The translations under genes and the position numbers were made by a program. From an uncultured Prevotellaceae bacterium (GTDB lineage: Bacteria; Bacteroidota; Bacteroidia; Bacteroidales; Bacteroidaceae): DNA of 64,000 nucleotides. Below are positions 7,878 through 17,288 of the stretch, piece after piece. Each line of letters opens with the position of its first letter. Within the stretch, counting starts at the first letter, position 1. The DNA lies in assembly GCA_947176895.1 (NCBI GenBank), contig CAMWSK010000009.1, forward strand, positions 1 to 64,000, in the 5' to 3' direction. The notes under the pieces were generated by a model. That model worked only from the letters and a program-made list of their open reading frames with translations. It ran no database searches and was not told where the DNA came from.

Positions 7878-10654
7878 CTATACCGGTGATGATGTGGAGG
7901 CTTGTCTTGCGTATTCCGAAGGAGAAACGCCGAATTGTGCAGTGAAGCGTTTGGTGAAATATGAGGGAGAGGAGAATCCCACTTGATAGCACACTTCATT
8001 GATGCGCATGTCACCGTTGCGGATGAGCTGGGCCGCCTTTTTCAAACGGTAGGTCCGAAGGTAATCGTTGGGTGTCAGCCCGGATATGGCTTTCACTTTT
8101 TGGTAGAACAGGCTTCGGCCGATGGACAACTCGGCGGCCAGGCTGTCCACGGAGAGCGAACTGTCGGACAGTTGCTGTTCGATACAATGGTCCAGCTTTT
8201 CCATGAACAGGCGGTCGGTTTCGTTGTCGCACAATGTGGCGGCCGAGGCTGCAGGATTGTTGTTGAAAGCAGAGGCCCTTCGTTCCCGGTTGGTTGTCAG
8301 TGCCCGGATTTGTGCTTTCAGCACGCCTGATGAGAACGGTTTCACGATATACAGGTCTATGCCCGTCTTGAACCCTTCCAGTTGGCTCGCCTCGTCGTCT
8401 TTGGCCGTGAGCATGATGATGGGGATGTGGCTGGTGGACAAATCGGCTCTCAGATGCCTTGCCAGTTCCATTCCGTCCATACGTGGCATCATCAGGTCGG
8501 TGATGATAAGGTCGTAATTTTCTTTCCCTGCCTCGTCCAGGGCTTCCTCTCCATTGTCACATGCGGTGGTGCGGAACGTGTTGCCCAGTATGGAGAGAAT
8601 GTATTGTTGCATGTCTTTATCATCCTCGACTACGAGTATTTTCTTTCTCTTCTCCTTGGTGGTGGTGTTGGGTGTCTCATCCGATTCCTGCGGTTTAAGA
8701 TGGGTGTTTTCCCCGCTATTCGGCGGGTCGCAGGCCGGAAGGTATGCTGTGAAGCAACTGCCTTCATCGGGCGAGGGTGCGCTCGGCTCCCCACAGGCCG
8801 TTGCCATTGCTTCCCTGCAAGTGGAAAACATAATCTCCGGCGGGAAGGTTGGTGTATACGGCTGTGTTTGCTTCGTTGGCCGGTTGCCATTCCTTTTCAA
8901 AAGGTTCCAGACGGTAACGGATTTTGTTCTTGGCCGTATTGCTGTAACTTAGTGTGGCAAAGCGGATGGCGAACTGCAGGTCGGATTGTCTCAGAGTGAG
9001 GTGTCGTGTGTGTGTGATGGATTCTTTCAGTGGCGATCCGTCTGTGTGCGGATCGGTGGGTCGGTTGCGCAAGTAAAGATGGGTGCATGCCACATTGGGC
9101 ACGATTCCGTTGGTGCGCAGGTCGCTTTCGTAGAAAGCATTGAGTCCGTTTACCCCTCCGACGATGAAAAGCCCGTCTTTGGTCTGCAATCCGGAGTTCA
9201 CTTTGAATTGGTTGGAGCGCAGGCCGTCCTCGCTGGTATAGTGTCTCAGGGTTTGTGAGGCCGGGGTGTAGCAAAACAATCCTTTGTTGGTGGTAATCCA
9301 CAAATTTTGCCCGTGAGGTAAGATTCTGAAGATGTACTTGCCTTCCAGTTCGGGAACCGCAATCGGGGAGAAGCGGTCGGTCCGTGCATTATATTCCCAC
9401 AGTCCGTTTCCCTGAGTTCCCACATACAGGTCTTGCGCTTCTGCGGCCAATGTCGTGATATGGTTAGGATAGCGGACACTGCTGTCGGGCTGTAGGTGGG
9501 CGTATTGTTTCCATTGTCCGGTTTGTGTCTTGTAGCGGAAAACACCTTTCCCCAGCGTGCTTATCCACACATCGCCTCCTGTTCCTTCGGTGATGCAGTT
9601 GACTTTTGTATCGGTTATTTCTTTTACGGGCCGTATGGATTCCGTACGGATGTCGAGGAGGAAGAGTCCGCGCGAGGTGCCTATCCACAATACTTTCTTG
9701 CGGTCTTTCCAAAAGGCGTATACATGGTTGTCGAAGGTATGCGGTCCAAAGCTGTTGCTTTGGTAATTGCGCAGGCTGCCTGTTGTCGGGTTCACAATAT
9801 CCATGCCTTTTCCGGAAAGCCCGATGTAGAGCATGCCATCGTCCCACAGGATGGCTTGCACGTTGTCTGCAGACGGGCGAAACGCGCCTTCCGTGTTCTT
9901 TCCATAGTTGGTGAGGGCCTGTTCCCTTCGATTCCATAGGCACACCCCATTGTCTTCTATACCCATCCACACGTTTCCTTGTCCGTCTTCCGAGATGGAA
10001 CTGATGACGTGCCCGTTGACGAGGCTGTTGATGTCCTCGTGGCGCTGGAAGTTGCCCGATGTGGGCGACAGATAGTTGACTCCCCCATAGAAAGTGGATA
10101 TCCACAATCCCTGTTCCCGGTCAACATAAAGATGTTCTATGCTCTCGTCGTTCAGCCCATGCCTGTTTTTATAATCGGCCTGTAGGTGGAAAGAAGTGTT
10201 GTCTGTCAGCGAGTAAACAAACAATCCCTCAGAAGTTCCGATGTAGATGTCCTGTTGGTTTTCTGTGATGTCTCTGATGTCGGCATGGCGCGGCAGTGCG
10301 TGCCGTAAAGGGCACTGTGCATTCCCGTTCAGTGTCCCACAAGGCTATGCCGTAGTCCGTGCCCATCCAAATGTGATGTGAATGGTCTTCCGATAGAATC
10401 CGGATGGTTTGTTCCCTCGCGATGCCCTGCAGCGGTTGGTGGCATATCTGTTTCAGTTCCGTACCGTCGTAGCGATACAGCCCGTCCCATGTCCCGAACC
10501 ACATGAATCCCTGTTCGTCCTGCAGGGTGCAGAACACGGCATTCCGCGCGAATCCTTCATTCACGGTCAGGTGGGAAAATTGTGCGTTGCGGTTGACGGA
10601 AACGGCTTCAAGCACGTGGAAACAACACAGCAGGCAGATAAGCAGACGAGACAT
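7878..10654 (-). pseudogene. Hybrid two-component regulator (HTCS), broken: frameshift plus kinase deletion
   Basis: An HTCS normally carries a periplasmic two-propeller sensor, a Y_Y_Y domain, a membrane helix, histidine kinase, receiver and AraC-type HTH in one chain of about 1,300 residues. Here the N-terminus (signal peptide MSRLLICLLCCFHVLEAVS, start at 10654) reads to about 10310. There CCCTTT (plus strand aaaggg, 10307-10312) marks a one-base frameshift; the next frame continues the propeller without loss (ALPRHADIRDITENQQDIYI). The propeller and start of Y_Y_Y run to GSNGNGLWGAERTL near 8775. The sequence then jumps to EGSCFTAYLPA, the very end of a HATPase domain. The rest of Y_Y_Y, the membrane helix, HisKA and nearly all HATPase (about 1 kb) are gone. 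The receiver (VVEDD, TDLMMPRMDG, KPF) and HTH are intact. It cannot phosphorylate itself as written. Confidence 0.9.
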
Positions 10655-10706
10655 AGCCGGTGTGATATAGGAAAAACGTATGTATGTTATTTGCATCTAC
10701 GATGGG

Positions 10707-10714
10707 CAAAGATA
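10707..10714 (-). promoter_or_regulatory. -7 element of the HTCS pseudogene
   Basis: TATCTTTG on the minus strand, 53 bp ahead of the preferred ATG at 10654. The track start at 10696 would leave almost no leader, which supports 10654. No clear -33 element. Confidence 0.55.
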
Positions 10715-10790
10715 AATAATAATTATATTGAATGATGTGTGTTCGATGGTTTTTATCATCTGTAAAAAAAGCCCTGCCCTAAAGCCCCGG

Positions 10791-10870
10791 AAAAACATGA
10801 ACATGTTTTTTGAAAACATCTTCATGTTTTTGAAAAAGATGAACATGTTTTTCCCGAAACATGCACATGC
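10791..10870. repeat. Array of CATGAACATG-type near-palindromes upstream of the HTCS gene
   Basis: Three and a half units: AAAAACATGAACATGTTTTT, then GAAAACATCTTCATGTTTTT, then AAAAAGATGAACATGTTTTT, then a decayed GAAACATGCACATGC. Period is about 21-22 bp, the same family as the array at 2076. It sits in the roughly 400-bp divergent gap between the HTCS pseudogene and the LRR gene. Apart from -7 boxes I see nothing else in that gap. Confidence 0.85.
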
Positions 10871-11027
10871 TATATGAAAGCTTCGCATGCGGCATTTAAT
10901 ATACCCCGCCTTGCTTTTGTGCTGCAACCCGTGTTTGAACATTTGGATTTGCCTAATAATTATGTCATTCCGTACAAAAATACTATTCTTTCGTACAATT
11001 GTTTTATCCTGCCGTTTCGTGTGTGAG

Positions 11028-11035
11028 TATCTTTG
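11028..11035 (+). promoter_or_regulatory. -7 element of the LRR protein-sulfatase operon
   Basis: TATCTTTG 24 bp before the ATG at 11060. The -33 region is not a clear match. Confidence 0.55.
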
Positions 11036-11059
11036 CAATACCAAATCAAACAGAACATC

Positions 11060-13768
11060 ATGAGAAAACGATTACTCGGAACAGTCTTCCTGTTTTTATG
11101 TGCGAGCGGCATTTCATCCTCTTCTTATGCCGCTGCATGGAAGCAGTTCACCGGCCATGGCACCTATGCCATACAGTATGTTGGAGAAGAGCCACACGTA
11201 AAGAACCATTACCTGTCCAACCCGCTGGTTGCGGGGGAAGGAGACTGGGCGTCCGTCAAGATGAGCAGTGCATACGGCTATGTCGCTTCCGCCTGGACCA
11301 TCAATGACGAGGGCGGAGGCTATATGTCGGTCTGCAACACCCAAGGAGGGGCAAACGAGGGTGATGTGATTATATTCGCGTCACAAATACGCATCAGCAT
11401 AGCCGCCAATTTCACAACCTACAAGAACAACCAGACCTTCAAGATCTGGTATGACGAGGAAGCCCAAAGCGGTGACGGAACACTGGTGTGCTCTTTCCTT
11501 TCAAACTACGAGGCTAACCGTTATTGGGTACCCTCTTCCACGACCCCGACACTCTCGTATCGCACAAGCACGATGGAAAACTCTGCGTTGTTCAAGTTGA
11601 TTCCCCTATATTATCACAATGATATGGTCAAATGGCTGCATCGTACGGACTCACTTCTGCAGGACGTGGAAAAGACTTATCCGGCAGATTTGAAGACAGC
11701 TTTGCTCCGGGAGCGGGAGAACATCAGCAACATGGTGCCGGCATTGGACAACACGGAGTCCGAGGCCGGTGCAGCGGTGGTATCCATACGTCAGGCCTTT
11801 GAAGCCTACCGGGCAGCCGGAAAGACAGAGACAATTACCGACCTTTCACAGCTGACGGCAGAGGAAAGGGCCGGCAAGGTGACATTGGCCGTGAGCGGCC
11901 CGATGAGCGGATCAGACTTCCGTATTATCCGTGATGAGATGTACAACCTGAGGGAGCTTGACCTTTCGTCCGTTACATTGACGTCTTTGCCCGACCATGC
12001 TTTCTCCGGCCATGCCTCCTTGCGGAAAGTGGTCCTCCCGGCCACATGCACGCGCATAGGGAAAGCCGCTTTCCTGAGTTGCGCCTCCTTGGCTACCATC
12101 GCCCTGCCCGACGGCCTGACGGAAATAGGGAATCTGGCTTTCGCACGTAGCGGCCTGACCGAAATCGCCATAGGCGCCAATGTCCATACGATGGGTGATT
12201 TCGTATTCGACGGCTGTCCGGCTTTGGCGCACATCACGGTGGACGGCACCAACAGCCGTTATTGTGCGGAAGAAGATGTATTATATAATAAGGAGAAAAC
12301 CGAACTTATCAAGTGCGCACCGCTGAAGGCCGGCGGGTTAGTACTTCCCGAGGGCTTGCGTCGCATCGACGCTTATGCCTGTGCGGGATGCACCGCTCTC
12401 ACCGGCACGTTGGTTCTCCCATCCACGATGGACTATATCGGCAACTATGCGTTTGACTTCTGCCCCGGACTGACGGGCGGATTGGCCATCCCCTCTACGG
12501 TGAAGCACATCGGCAATGGAGCGTTCTGGGGATGCGAGGGTATCGAAGACACACTGGCGCTGCCCGCCCAAATGGATTATCTGGGAGAACGGTCGTTTGG
12601 CTATCTGAACAAGATAATCCGGATAGATCTGCCGGAGAACTTGACTTCCCTGAGAAAGAGCGTCTTCCACAATTGCACCAAAGTAAAGCAGATTACCTCG
12701 TCGGTGCTGCAGCCTCCCGCAGTGGAGAGCTTTGCCTTGCACGGCATAGACAGGACTCATACGTTTGTCGATGTGCCCGAAGAGGCATTGGCCGCATACC
12801 GGACAGCCGAGGTGTGGAGCGAGTTCCGGAACTACGATGCCGTGTTTGAGGGATATGACAGATTGGAGACAAGCGGTTCATATTACATACAATATGTGGG
12901 AGAGGGCGTGAACAAGAACAAGTTCCTTACGTTCAATCCTTCCTCTGCCGCCAAAGCTACGTTTGCCGGATTGAACGAGGCAAGCGTATGGGATCTGGAG
13001 TTCTAAAACGGCGAATGCCACAAATCCTTGGAAAGCACTTGGGTTCCCGTGGAAATGATGGAAGGCGCACAGATGAGCGCAGCAGAGGGCAACACCTATG
13101 ATTGGATATACCTGCACAAGACCCGGGAGACCGGGAAATGGTATGCCGTATCCTTGAAGGGAGAAACGACCATCCACATGGCTGCGGACAGAGACTTCAC
13201 ACAACCGTTGGAGCCTGGCAAGGATTTTACGCTGATGGCTCTTGATGACAAACAATTCCATAAGGTGGTTCTTGCTACCGAAGGCGGGAAAGTCATCCCT
13301 GCCGGAACGTATGTAATCCGCATGAACACAAGCGGAGAGTTTGTCTACCGCATGTCGCATGCCGCGTTTGCCGGCCAGGCGGCCGAGGAGGCGCACTTGC
13401 TGTTGACAGGCACGAACACCGCAGAGAACAGCGGACTGATGAATGTCTATACCGTGAATGCCGAGGGAACGGCTTTTGTCTACGGCACATCAAAGACCGT
13501 GGCTCCGTTTGAGGGATACATCACTTTCCAAGGCAATCCCGATGAAGCCGAGGACATAGAAATCCGCGAAGGGGTGATTACCCGCATCAATCAACCCGGC
13601 GCAGGCATCTCCGTGCGCATACAAAACCATCGGGTGACGGTCACCGGCACAGACGACTGGCAACTGCACCATGTGTCCGGCATGGTAATACCCGACAAGA
13701 CCGGAGTGCAAAAGCCCGGGAATTATATCCTTACAATTCAAGGAAAGAGCCAAACAATAGTATTATAA
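11060..13768 (+). pseudogene. Secreted BspA-like leucine-rich repeat protein interrupted by an in-frame stop
   Basis: Two track ORFs (11033-13006 and 13028-13768) lie in the same frame, separated only by TAA at 13004-13006: the text reads VWDLEF, stop, NGECHKSLEST. Without the stop the protein would have about 902 residues. The start at 11060 gives the signal peptide MRKRLLGTVFLFLCASGISSSSYA. Next come a ligand-like domain with the signature GTYAIQYVGEEPHVKNHYLS, a helical segment (about 195-260) and about ten LRR_5/BspA repeats (about 310-590, for example SLATIALPDGLTEIGNLAF). A second copy of the first domain (SYYIQYVGEGVNKNKFLTF) contains the stop. The C-terminus is PGNYILTIQGKSQTIVL. BspA repeats act in adhesion to host proteins. 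A sequencing error cannot be excluded; the downstream half has no obvious start signal of its own. Confidence 0.85.
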
Positions 13769-13782
13769 GAAAGAAAAGCAAC

Positions 13783-15336
13783 ATGGTTATGAATAGAAAC
13801 TTATGGTTGACAACGGCATTGCTTCCTGTTATGGGAACGCAAAACATACAAGCCGCAGAGGATAACAGGCCCAATATCGTACTTTTTATGGTAGATGACA
13901 TGGGATGGCAGGACACATCGCTCCCGTTTTGGACGGAACGGACACCACTGAACGAGCGCTTTCATACGCCCAACATGGAGCGTCTGGCACAGATGGGTGC
14001 CAAATTCACCTCCGCCTATGCTTGCAGTATCAGCTCGCCTTCCCGTTGCAGCATGATGACGGGGGCGAACCAAGCCCGACACCGTGTGACGAACTGGACG
14101 TTTGGCTACAACGCTTCGACCGATGCGGGCGATGCCGATCTGAACATGCCCCGTTGGAATGTGAACGGCATCCAGCCCGTGAACGGTGTGGAACGCTCTT
14201 TCCCGGCCACATCCTTTGTGCAGATACTCAAGCAAAACGGTTATCATACCATTCACTGCGGCAAAGCGCATTTCGGTTCGCAGCAGACACCGGGAGAAGA
14301 CCCCACGAACTTCGGGTTCGATGTGAATATCTGCGGGCACGCTGCCGGCGGGCTGGCCTCATATCTGGGAGAACAGCGTTTCGGACACGACCAAAACGGA
14401 AACCCGGTCAGCGGATTTGCCATTCCCGGTCTGGAAGCTTATTGGGACAAGGATGTGTTTGCCACAGAAGCCCTGACACAGGAGGCCCTCAAAGCATTGG
14501 AGCAGGCACAAAGGCTGGACAATCCGTTCTTCCTGTACATGGCACACTATGCCGTACACATTCCCATACAGGCCGACAAACGCTTCTTGCAGCGTTATCT
14601 GGATATGGGGCTGTCTGACACGGAGGCGGCATATGCCACCTTGGTGGAAGGCATGGACAAAAGCCTGGGCGACCTGATGGACTTTCTGGAGGAGAGCGGA
14701 CAGATGGATAATACCATCATTATCTTCATGTCTGACAATGGCGGACTGGCAGCCTCCAACCGCACACCTCCCCTTGGCGTGCAGAACGCCCCGTTGCGTA
14801 GCGGGAAGGGCTCGGCATACGAGGGGGGAGTGCGCGAACCGATGATTGTTTACTGGAACGGTGTCGCGCAACCCAATTCGGTCATTGACAAATATCTTAT
14901 CATCGAAGATTTCTTCCCCTCCATCCTGGAGATGGCGCAAGTGGAGGAGTACACAACGGTACAGCCCGTGGATGGCGTCAGTTTTGTGCCCCTGCTCACG
15001 GGAGAAGGCGACCCCTCACAGGGACGGTCGGTTTATTGGAATACACCTAACACTTGGTATGGCGGTGACTACAGCAGCCAAGGCATCGGGCAAACTTGTG
15101 CCGTGAGAAACGGTGATTACAAACTGGTGTATTGGTACAAGGACGGGAAAAAGGAACTGTTCAATCTGAAAGAGGATATAGGAGAAACAACGGACATCGC
15201 CGCAGAGAACCCCGGTGTCGCGGACCGATTGTCAAAAGACCTGGGTTCTTACCTGAGACGGGTGGGAGGACAGAGGCCGACTTTCAAGGCGACGGGAAAA
15301 GATTGTCCTTGGCCGGATGAGGAGTTTACCAACTAA
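13783..15336 (+). CDS. Secreted sulfatase, serine-type (S1 family)
   Basis: Hydrolyses sulfate esters, probably on host glycans such as mucin or glycosaminoglycans; the substrate is not readable from sequence. It has 517 residues. A signal peptide is present (NLWLTTALLPVMGTQNIQA), and the ATG at 13783 or 13789 could be the start. The metal-binding MVDDMGW follows at residues 36-42. The modification motif is S-S-P-S-R at residues 84-88, so the residue converted to formylglycine would be Ser84; this is the serine type, which needs a radical-SAM anaerobic sulfatase-maturing enzyme not found in this window. Other motifs are HCGKAHFG and MSDNGG. It follows the LRR gene by 14 bp and is probably co-transcribed. 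A terminator follows 16 bp after the stop. Confidence 0.94.
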   Translation: MVMNRNLWLTTALLPVMGTQNIQAAEDNRPNIVLFMVDDMGWQDTSLPFWTERTPLNERFHTPNMERLAQMGAKFTSAYACSISSPSRCSMMTGANQARHRVTNWTFGYNASTDAGDADLNMPRWNVNGIQPVNGVERSFPATSFVQILKQNGYHTIHCGKAHFGSQQTPGEDPTNFGFDVNICGHAAGGLASYLGEQRFGHDQNGNPVSGFAIPGLEAYWDKDVFATEALTQEALKALEQAQRLDNPFFLYMAHYAVHIPIQADKRFLQRYLDMGLSDTEAAYATLVEGMDKSLGDLMDFLEESGQMDNTIIIFMSDNGGLAASNRTPPLGVQNAPLRSGKGSAYEGGVREPMIVYWNGVAQPNSVIDKYLIIEDFFPSILEMAQVEEYTTVQPVDGVSFVPLLTGEGDPSQGRSVYWNTPNTWYGGDYSSQGIGQTCAVRNGDYKLVYWYKDGKKELFNLKEDIGETTDIAAENPGVADRLSKDLGSYLRRVGGQRPTFKATGKDCPWPDEEFTN

Positions 15337-15352
15337 TCATGTATTATATAAT

Positions 15353-15398
15353 ACGACAGAGGGTGTACCGGATTGTTTTTCGGTGCACCCTCTGTCGT
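15353..15398. terminator. Terminator between sulfatase and HpaII-like gene
   Basis: A perfect 13-bp inverted repeat ACGACAGAGGGTG / CACCCTCTGTCGT around a 20-base loop, ending in TTT. It separates convergent genes and may work both ways. Confidence 0.8.
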
Positions 15399-15417
15399 TT
15401 CATCCAACGGTATGACG

Positions 15418-16563
15418 CTATCTGCGCAAAAGGGAAATTTTAAGATTCAACTTGAGATAGTAAAGGCCGTTCTCGCGTTCCAGCAATCCGTAGTGGGCCT
15501 CGCGGGGCGATGCCTTGTCCATCCGTGTGTGCGTGAACAGGTAGTCGGCCAGCATATGCTCCTCCTGGCGCGTGTATATCATAGGTTGCCCCTGCTTGTC
15601 CACCAGAAGAAGCGCATCGATGGCATTGCGCCTGCCCGTCCATTGCTTGGCCGGCCGCATGCCCCAGGCCAAGGCCAGCAGGAATTGGCGCATCTTGTGT
15701 TCATAGAAGCCATGCTTCCTGACCAGCTCATCTTTCAACTTCAGCGTGTTCCGGTCGCTTGCAAGTTGCGTAAGTTCGCTTATGCGGTTGATGCCGTCGA
15801 TGTGCAACGTATAGGCCATAGCCGCAAGTATGCGGGGCAGGTTGGTGTCCAGCATCAAAAGATTGGAGCGGAAAACACGGTCGGCCACATCGGCGTAACG
15901 AAAGGTGCCGCCATGGCTTTCGACGTAAAGGATGCGGCGGGCCACCGCAGCGATATCCTCAACCGAATCATCATCCGTCTCTCCCATGGCGTTTATTTTC
16001 TGCACGGCAGGCTGATGGAAGCGAACGCCTTGCTGCTCAAACTTCAGGTTGGCCGTGCGTCCTCCGTCAAGTAACAGCCATGTGCCGGCCACCAGGCTCT
16101 GCAGGCGGACACCCAGCAGAGGGCCGCCGTCTGTTGTCCATAGCCTGAGATGCAGGGATGTGAGGTCGTCGGTGCGAGGCTGGAGGTCGTAAATGTCCAT
16201 GGCATCCAACAGACCTTCAATAGCGCTCAGATCCACCGTGTTGTCTTGTGCGGATCTGATTTGTTGCAACACCAGTTGTGCGGCGTCTGCCATGTCCTCG
16301 CGAGGGAATGTAAGGTCGCCTTTAGTGGTGTGGTGCTCAACAATCTCTGTTGCCAGAATCTCATAGACACGCATCCCGTCGTGCTCACGGCGGTGAATGG
16401 CCGCGATGGGCATCTGTTGTCCCAAGGGCATTCCTTGGGCATCGCCTTGAGCCAGGTTGCCACGGGTCAGAAGAGAGAAAAAAGCATGCAAGTGGGCTGC
16501 CTCGATTCGCGAACATGTGAGCGCATCAGCAGTAGAGGCATTAGCGGAATCTGTCATAGACAT
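15418..16563 (-). CDS. HpaII-type restriction endonuclease homologue, no partner methylase nearby
   Basis: A 381-residue cytosolic protein. The C-terminal block FLLALAWGMRPAKQWTG, then YLFTHTRMDKASPREAHYG and LYYLKLNLKIS, matches the HpaII endonuclease family as I remember it. So do the N-terminal HAFFSLLTRGNLAQGD and the middle strand pair around GVRLQSLVAGTWLLLDGG...TANLKF. In that family the strand usually reads like G-F-S-I-K-S; here the Lys position is Gln (RLQS), so catalysis may be lost. There is no cytosine methyltransferase on either side: neighbours are a sulfatase and slyD-aroC. It has its own divergent -7 box. It could be a degenerate defence remnant or a repurposed DNA-binding protein. 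Family call is from pattern memory, not a search. Confidence 0.7.
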   Translation of the reverse strand: MSMTDSANASTADALTCSRIEAAHLHAFFSLLTRGNLAQGDAQGMPLGQQMPIAAIHRREHDGMRVYEILATEIVEHHTTKGDLTFPREDMADAAQLVLQQIRSAQDNTVDLSAIEGLLDAMDIYDLQPRTDDLTSLHLRLWTTDGGPLLGVRLQSLVAGTWLLLDGGRTANLKFEQQGVRFHQPAVQKINAMGETDDDSVEDIAAVARRILYVESHGGTFRYADVADRVFRSNLLMLDTNLPRILAAMAYTLHIDGINRISELTQLASDRNTLKLKDELVRKHGFYEHKMRQFLLALAWGMRPAKQWTGRRNAIDALLLVDKQGQPMIYTRQEEHMLADYLFTHTRMDKASPREAHYGLLERENGLYYLKLNLKISLLRR

Positions 16564-16599
16564 GGTTTTGTGTCAATCGTTTAATCGTGATTTTGAACG

Positions 16600-16637
16600 C
16601 AAAGATAACGAAAACTCAATTATTTTTGTTACCTTTG
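16600..16637. promoter_or_regulatory. Divergent -7 elements for the HpaII-like gene and slyD
   Basis: Minus-strand TATCTTTG at 16607-16600 faces the HpaII-like gene, and plus-strand TACCTTTG at 16630-16637 faces slyD. Both fit TAnnTTTG; -33 elements are not clear. Confidence 0.6.
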
Positions 16638-16682
16638 TGCGAGTAAATTAGTAAATTAAAGAATAAACGTATCTGTAGAAAA

Positions 16683-17288
16683 ATGGAAAACAAATACATT
16701 GCAGTGAGCTATCGGCTGGAGACTGAACATGATGGTGAACGGACTTTTCGTGAGGAGGCAACTCTGGAACATCCTTTTCAATTCATATCCGGTATGGGCT
16801 TGGCTTTGGATGATTTCGAGGTCAAGGTGCAGGACTTGAACGAGGGCGAGGAGTTTGCCTTTGCACTGGCTCCTGAGCAGGCTTACGGTCCCTATTTTCA
16901 AGAGGCTGTGCAGAAGTTGCCAGCCAACGTGTTTGAAATCGATGGCAAAATAGATGAGGATTACATCTACGTAGGTGCTGTGGTGCCTCTTCAAAATGCC
17001 GAGGGCGAGCGTTTCAATGGCACCATTACAGAGATAACCCCCTCCGAGATTACCGTTGACCTGAACCATCCTTTGGCAGGTATGATTCTGCATTTCCAAG
17101 GGAAGGTGGTGACAAACCGCCCCGCTACCTTGCAGGAGATGCAGGAGGCTGCCCAGGCGCTGAGCGGCGGTTGTGGCTGTTGCGGCGGAAGCTGTGGCGG
17201 AAGTTGTGGTGAAGGAGGTTGCGGAGGCAACGGCGATGACAATTGTGATTGCGGTTGCAAGGACGCCGGAGAGTGTCATTGCAAATGA
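16683..17288 (+). CDS. slyD: FKBP-type peptidyl-prolyl isomerase with Cys-rich metal-binding tail
   Basis: A cytosolic prolyl isomerase/chaperone of the SlyD type, 201 residues. The split FKBP domain occupies residues 1-70 and 120-150. The insert-in-flap chaperone domain lies between them ([10 protein letters not shown] leading to PANVF, then [14 protein letters not shown]). From about residue 158 the tail is built of Gly and Cys ([21 protein letters not shown]) and ends [13 protein letters not shown], with fourteen Cys and one His, suited to nickel or zinc. In the family this tail stores and delivers nickel to metalloenzymes; that role is inferred here. Its stop overlaps the aroC start (ATGA), so translation of aroC is probably coupled. 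Confidence 0.92.
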   Translation: MENKYIAVSYRLETEHDGERTFREEATLEHPFQFISGMGLALDDFEVKVQDLNEGEEFAFALAPEQAYGPYFQEAVQKLPANVFEIDGKIDEDYIYVGAVVPLQNAEGERFNGTITEITPSEITVDLNHPLAGMILHFQGKVVTNRPATLQEMQEAAQALSGGCGCCGGSCGGSCGEGGCGGNGDDNCDCGCKDAGECHCK

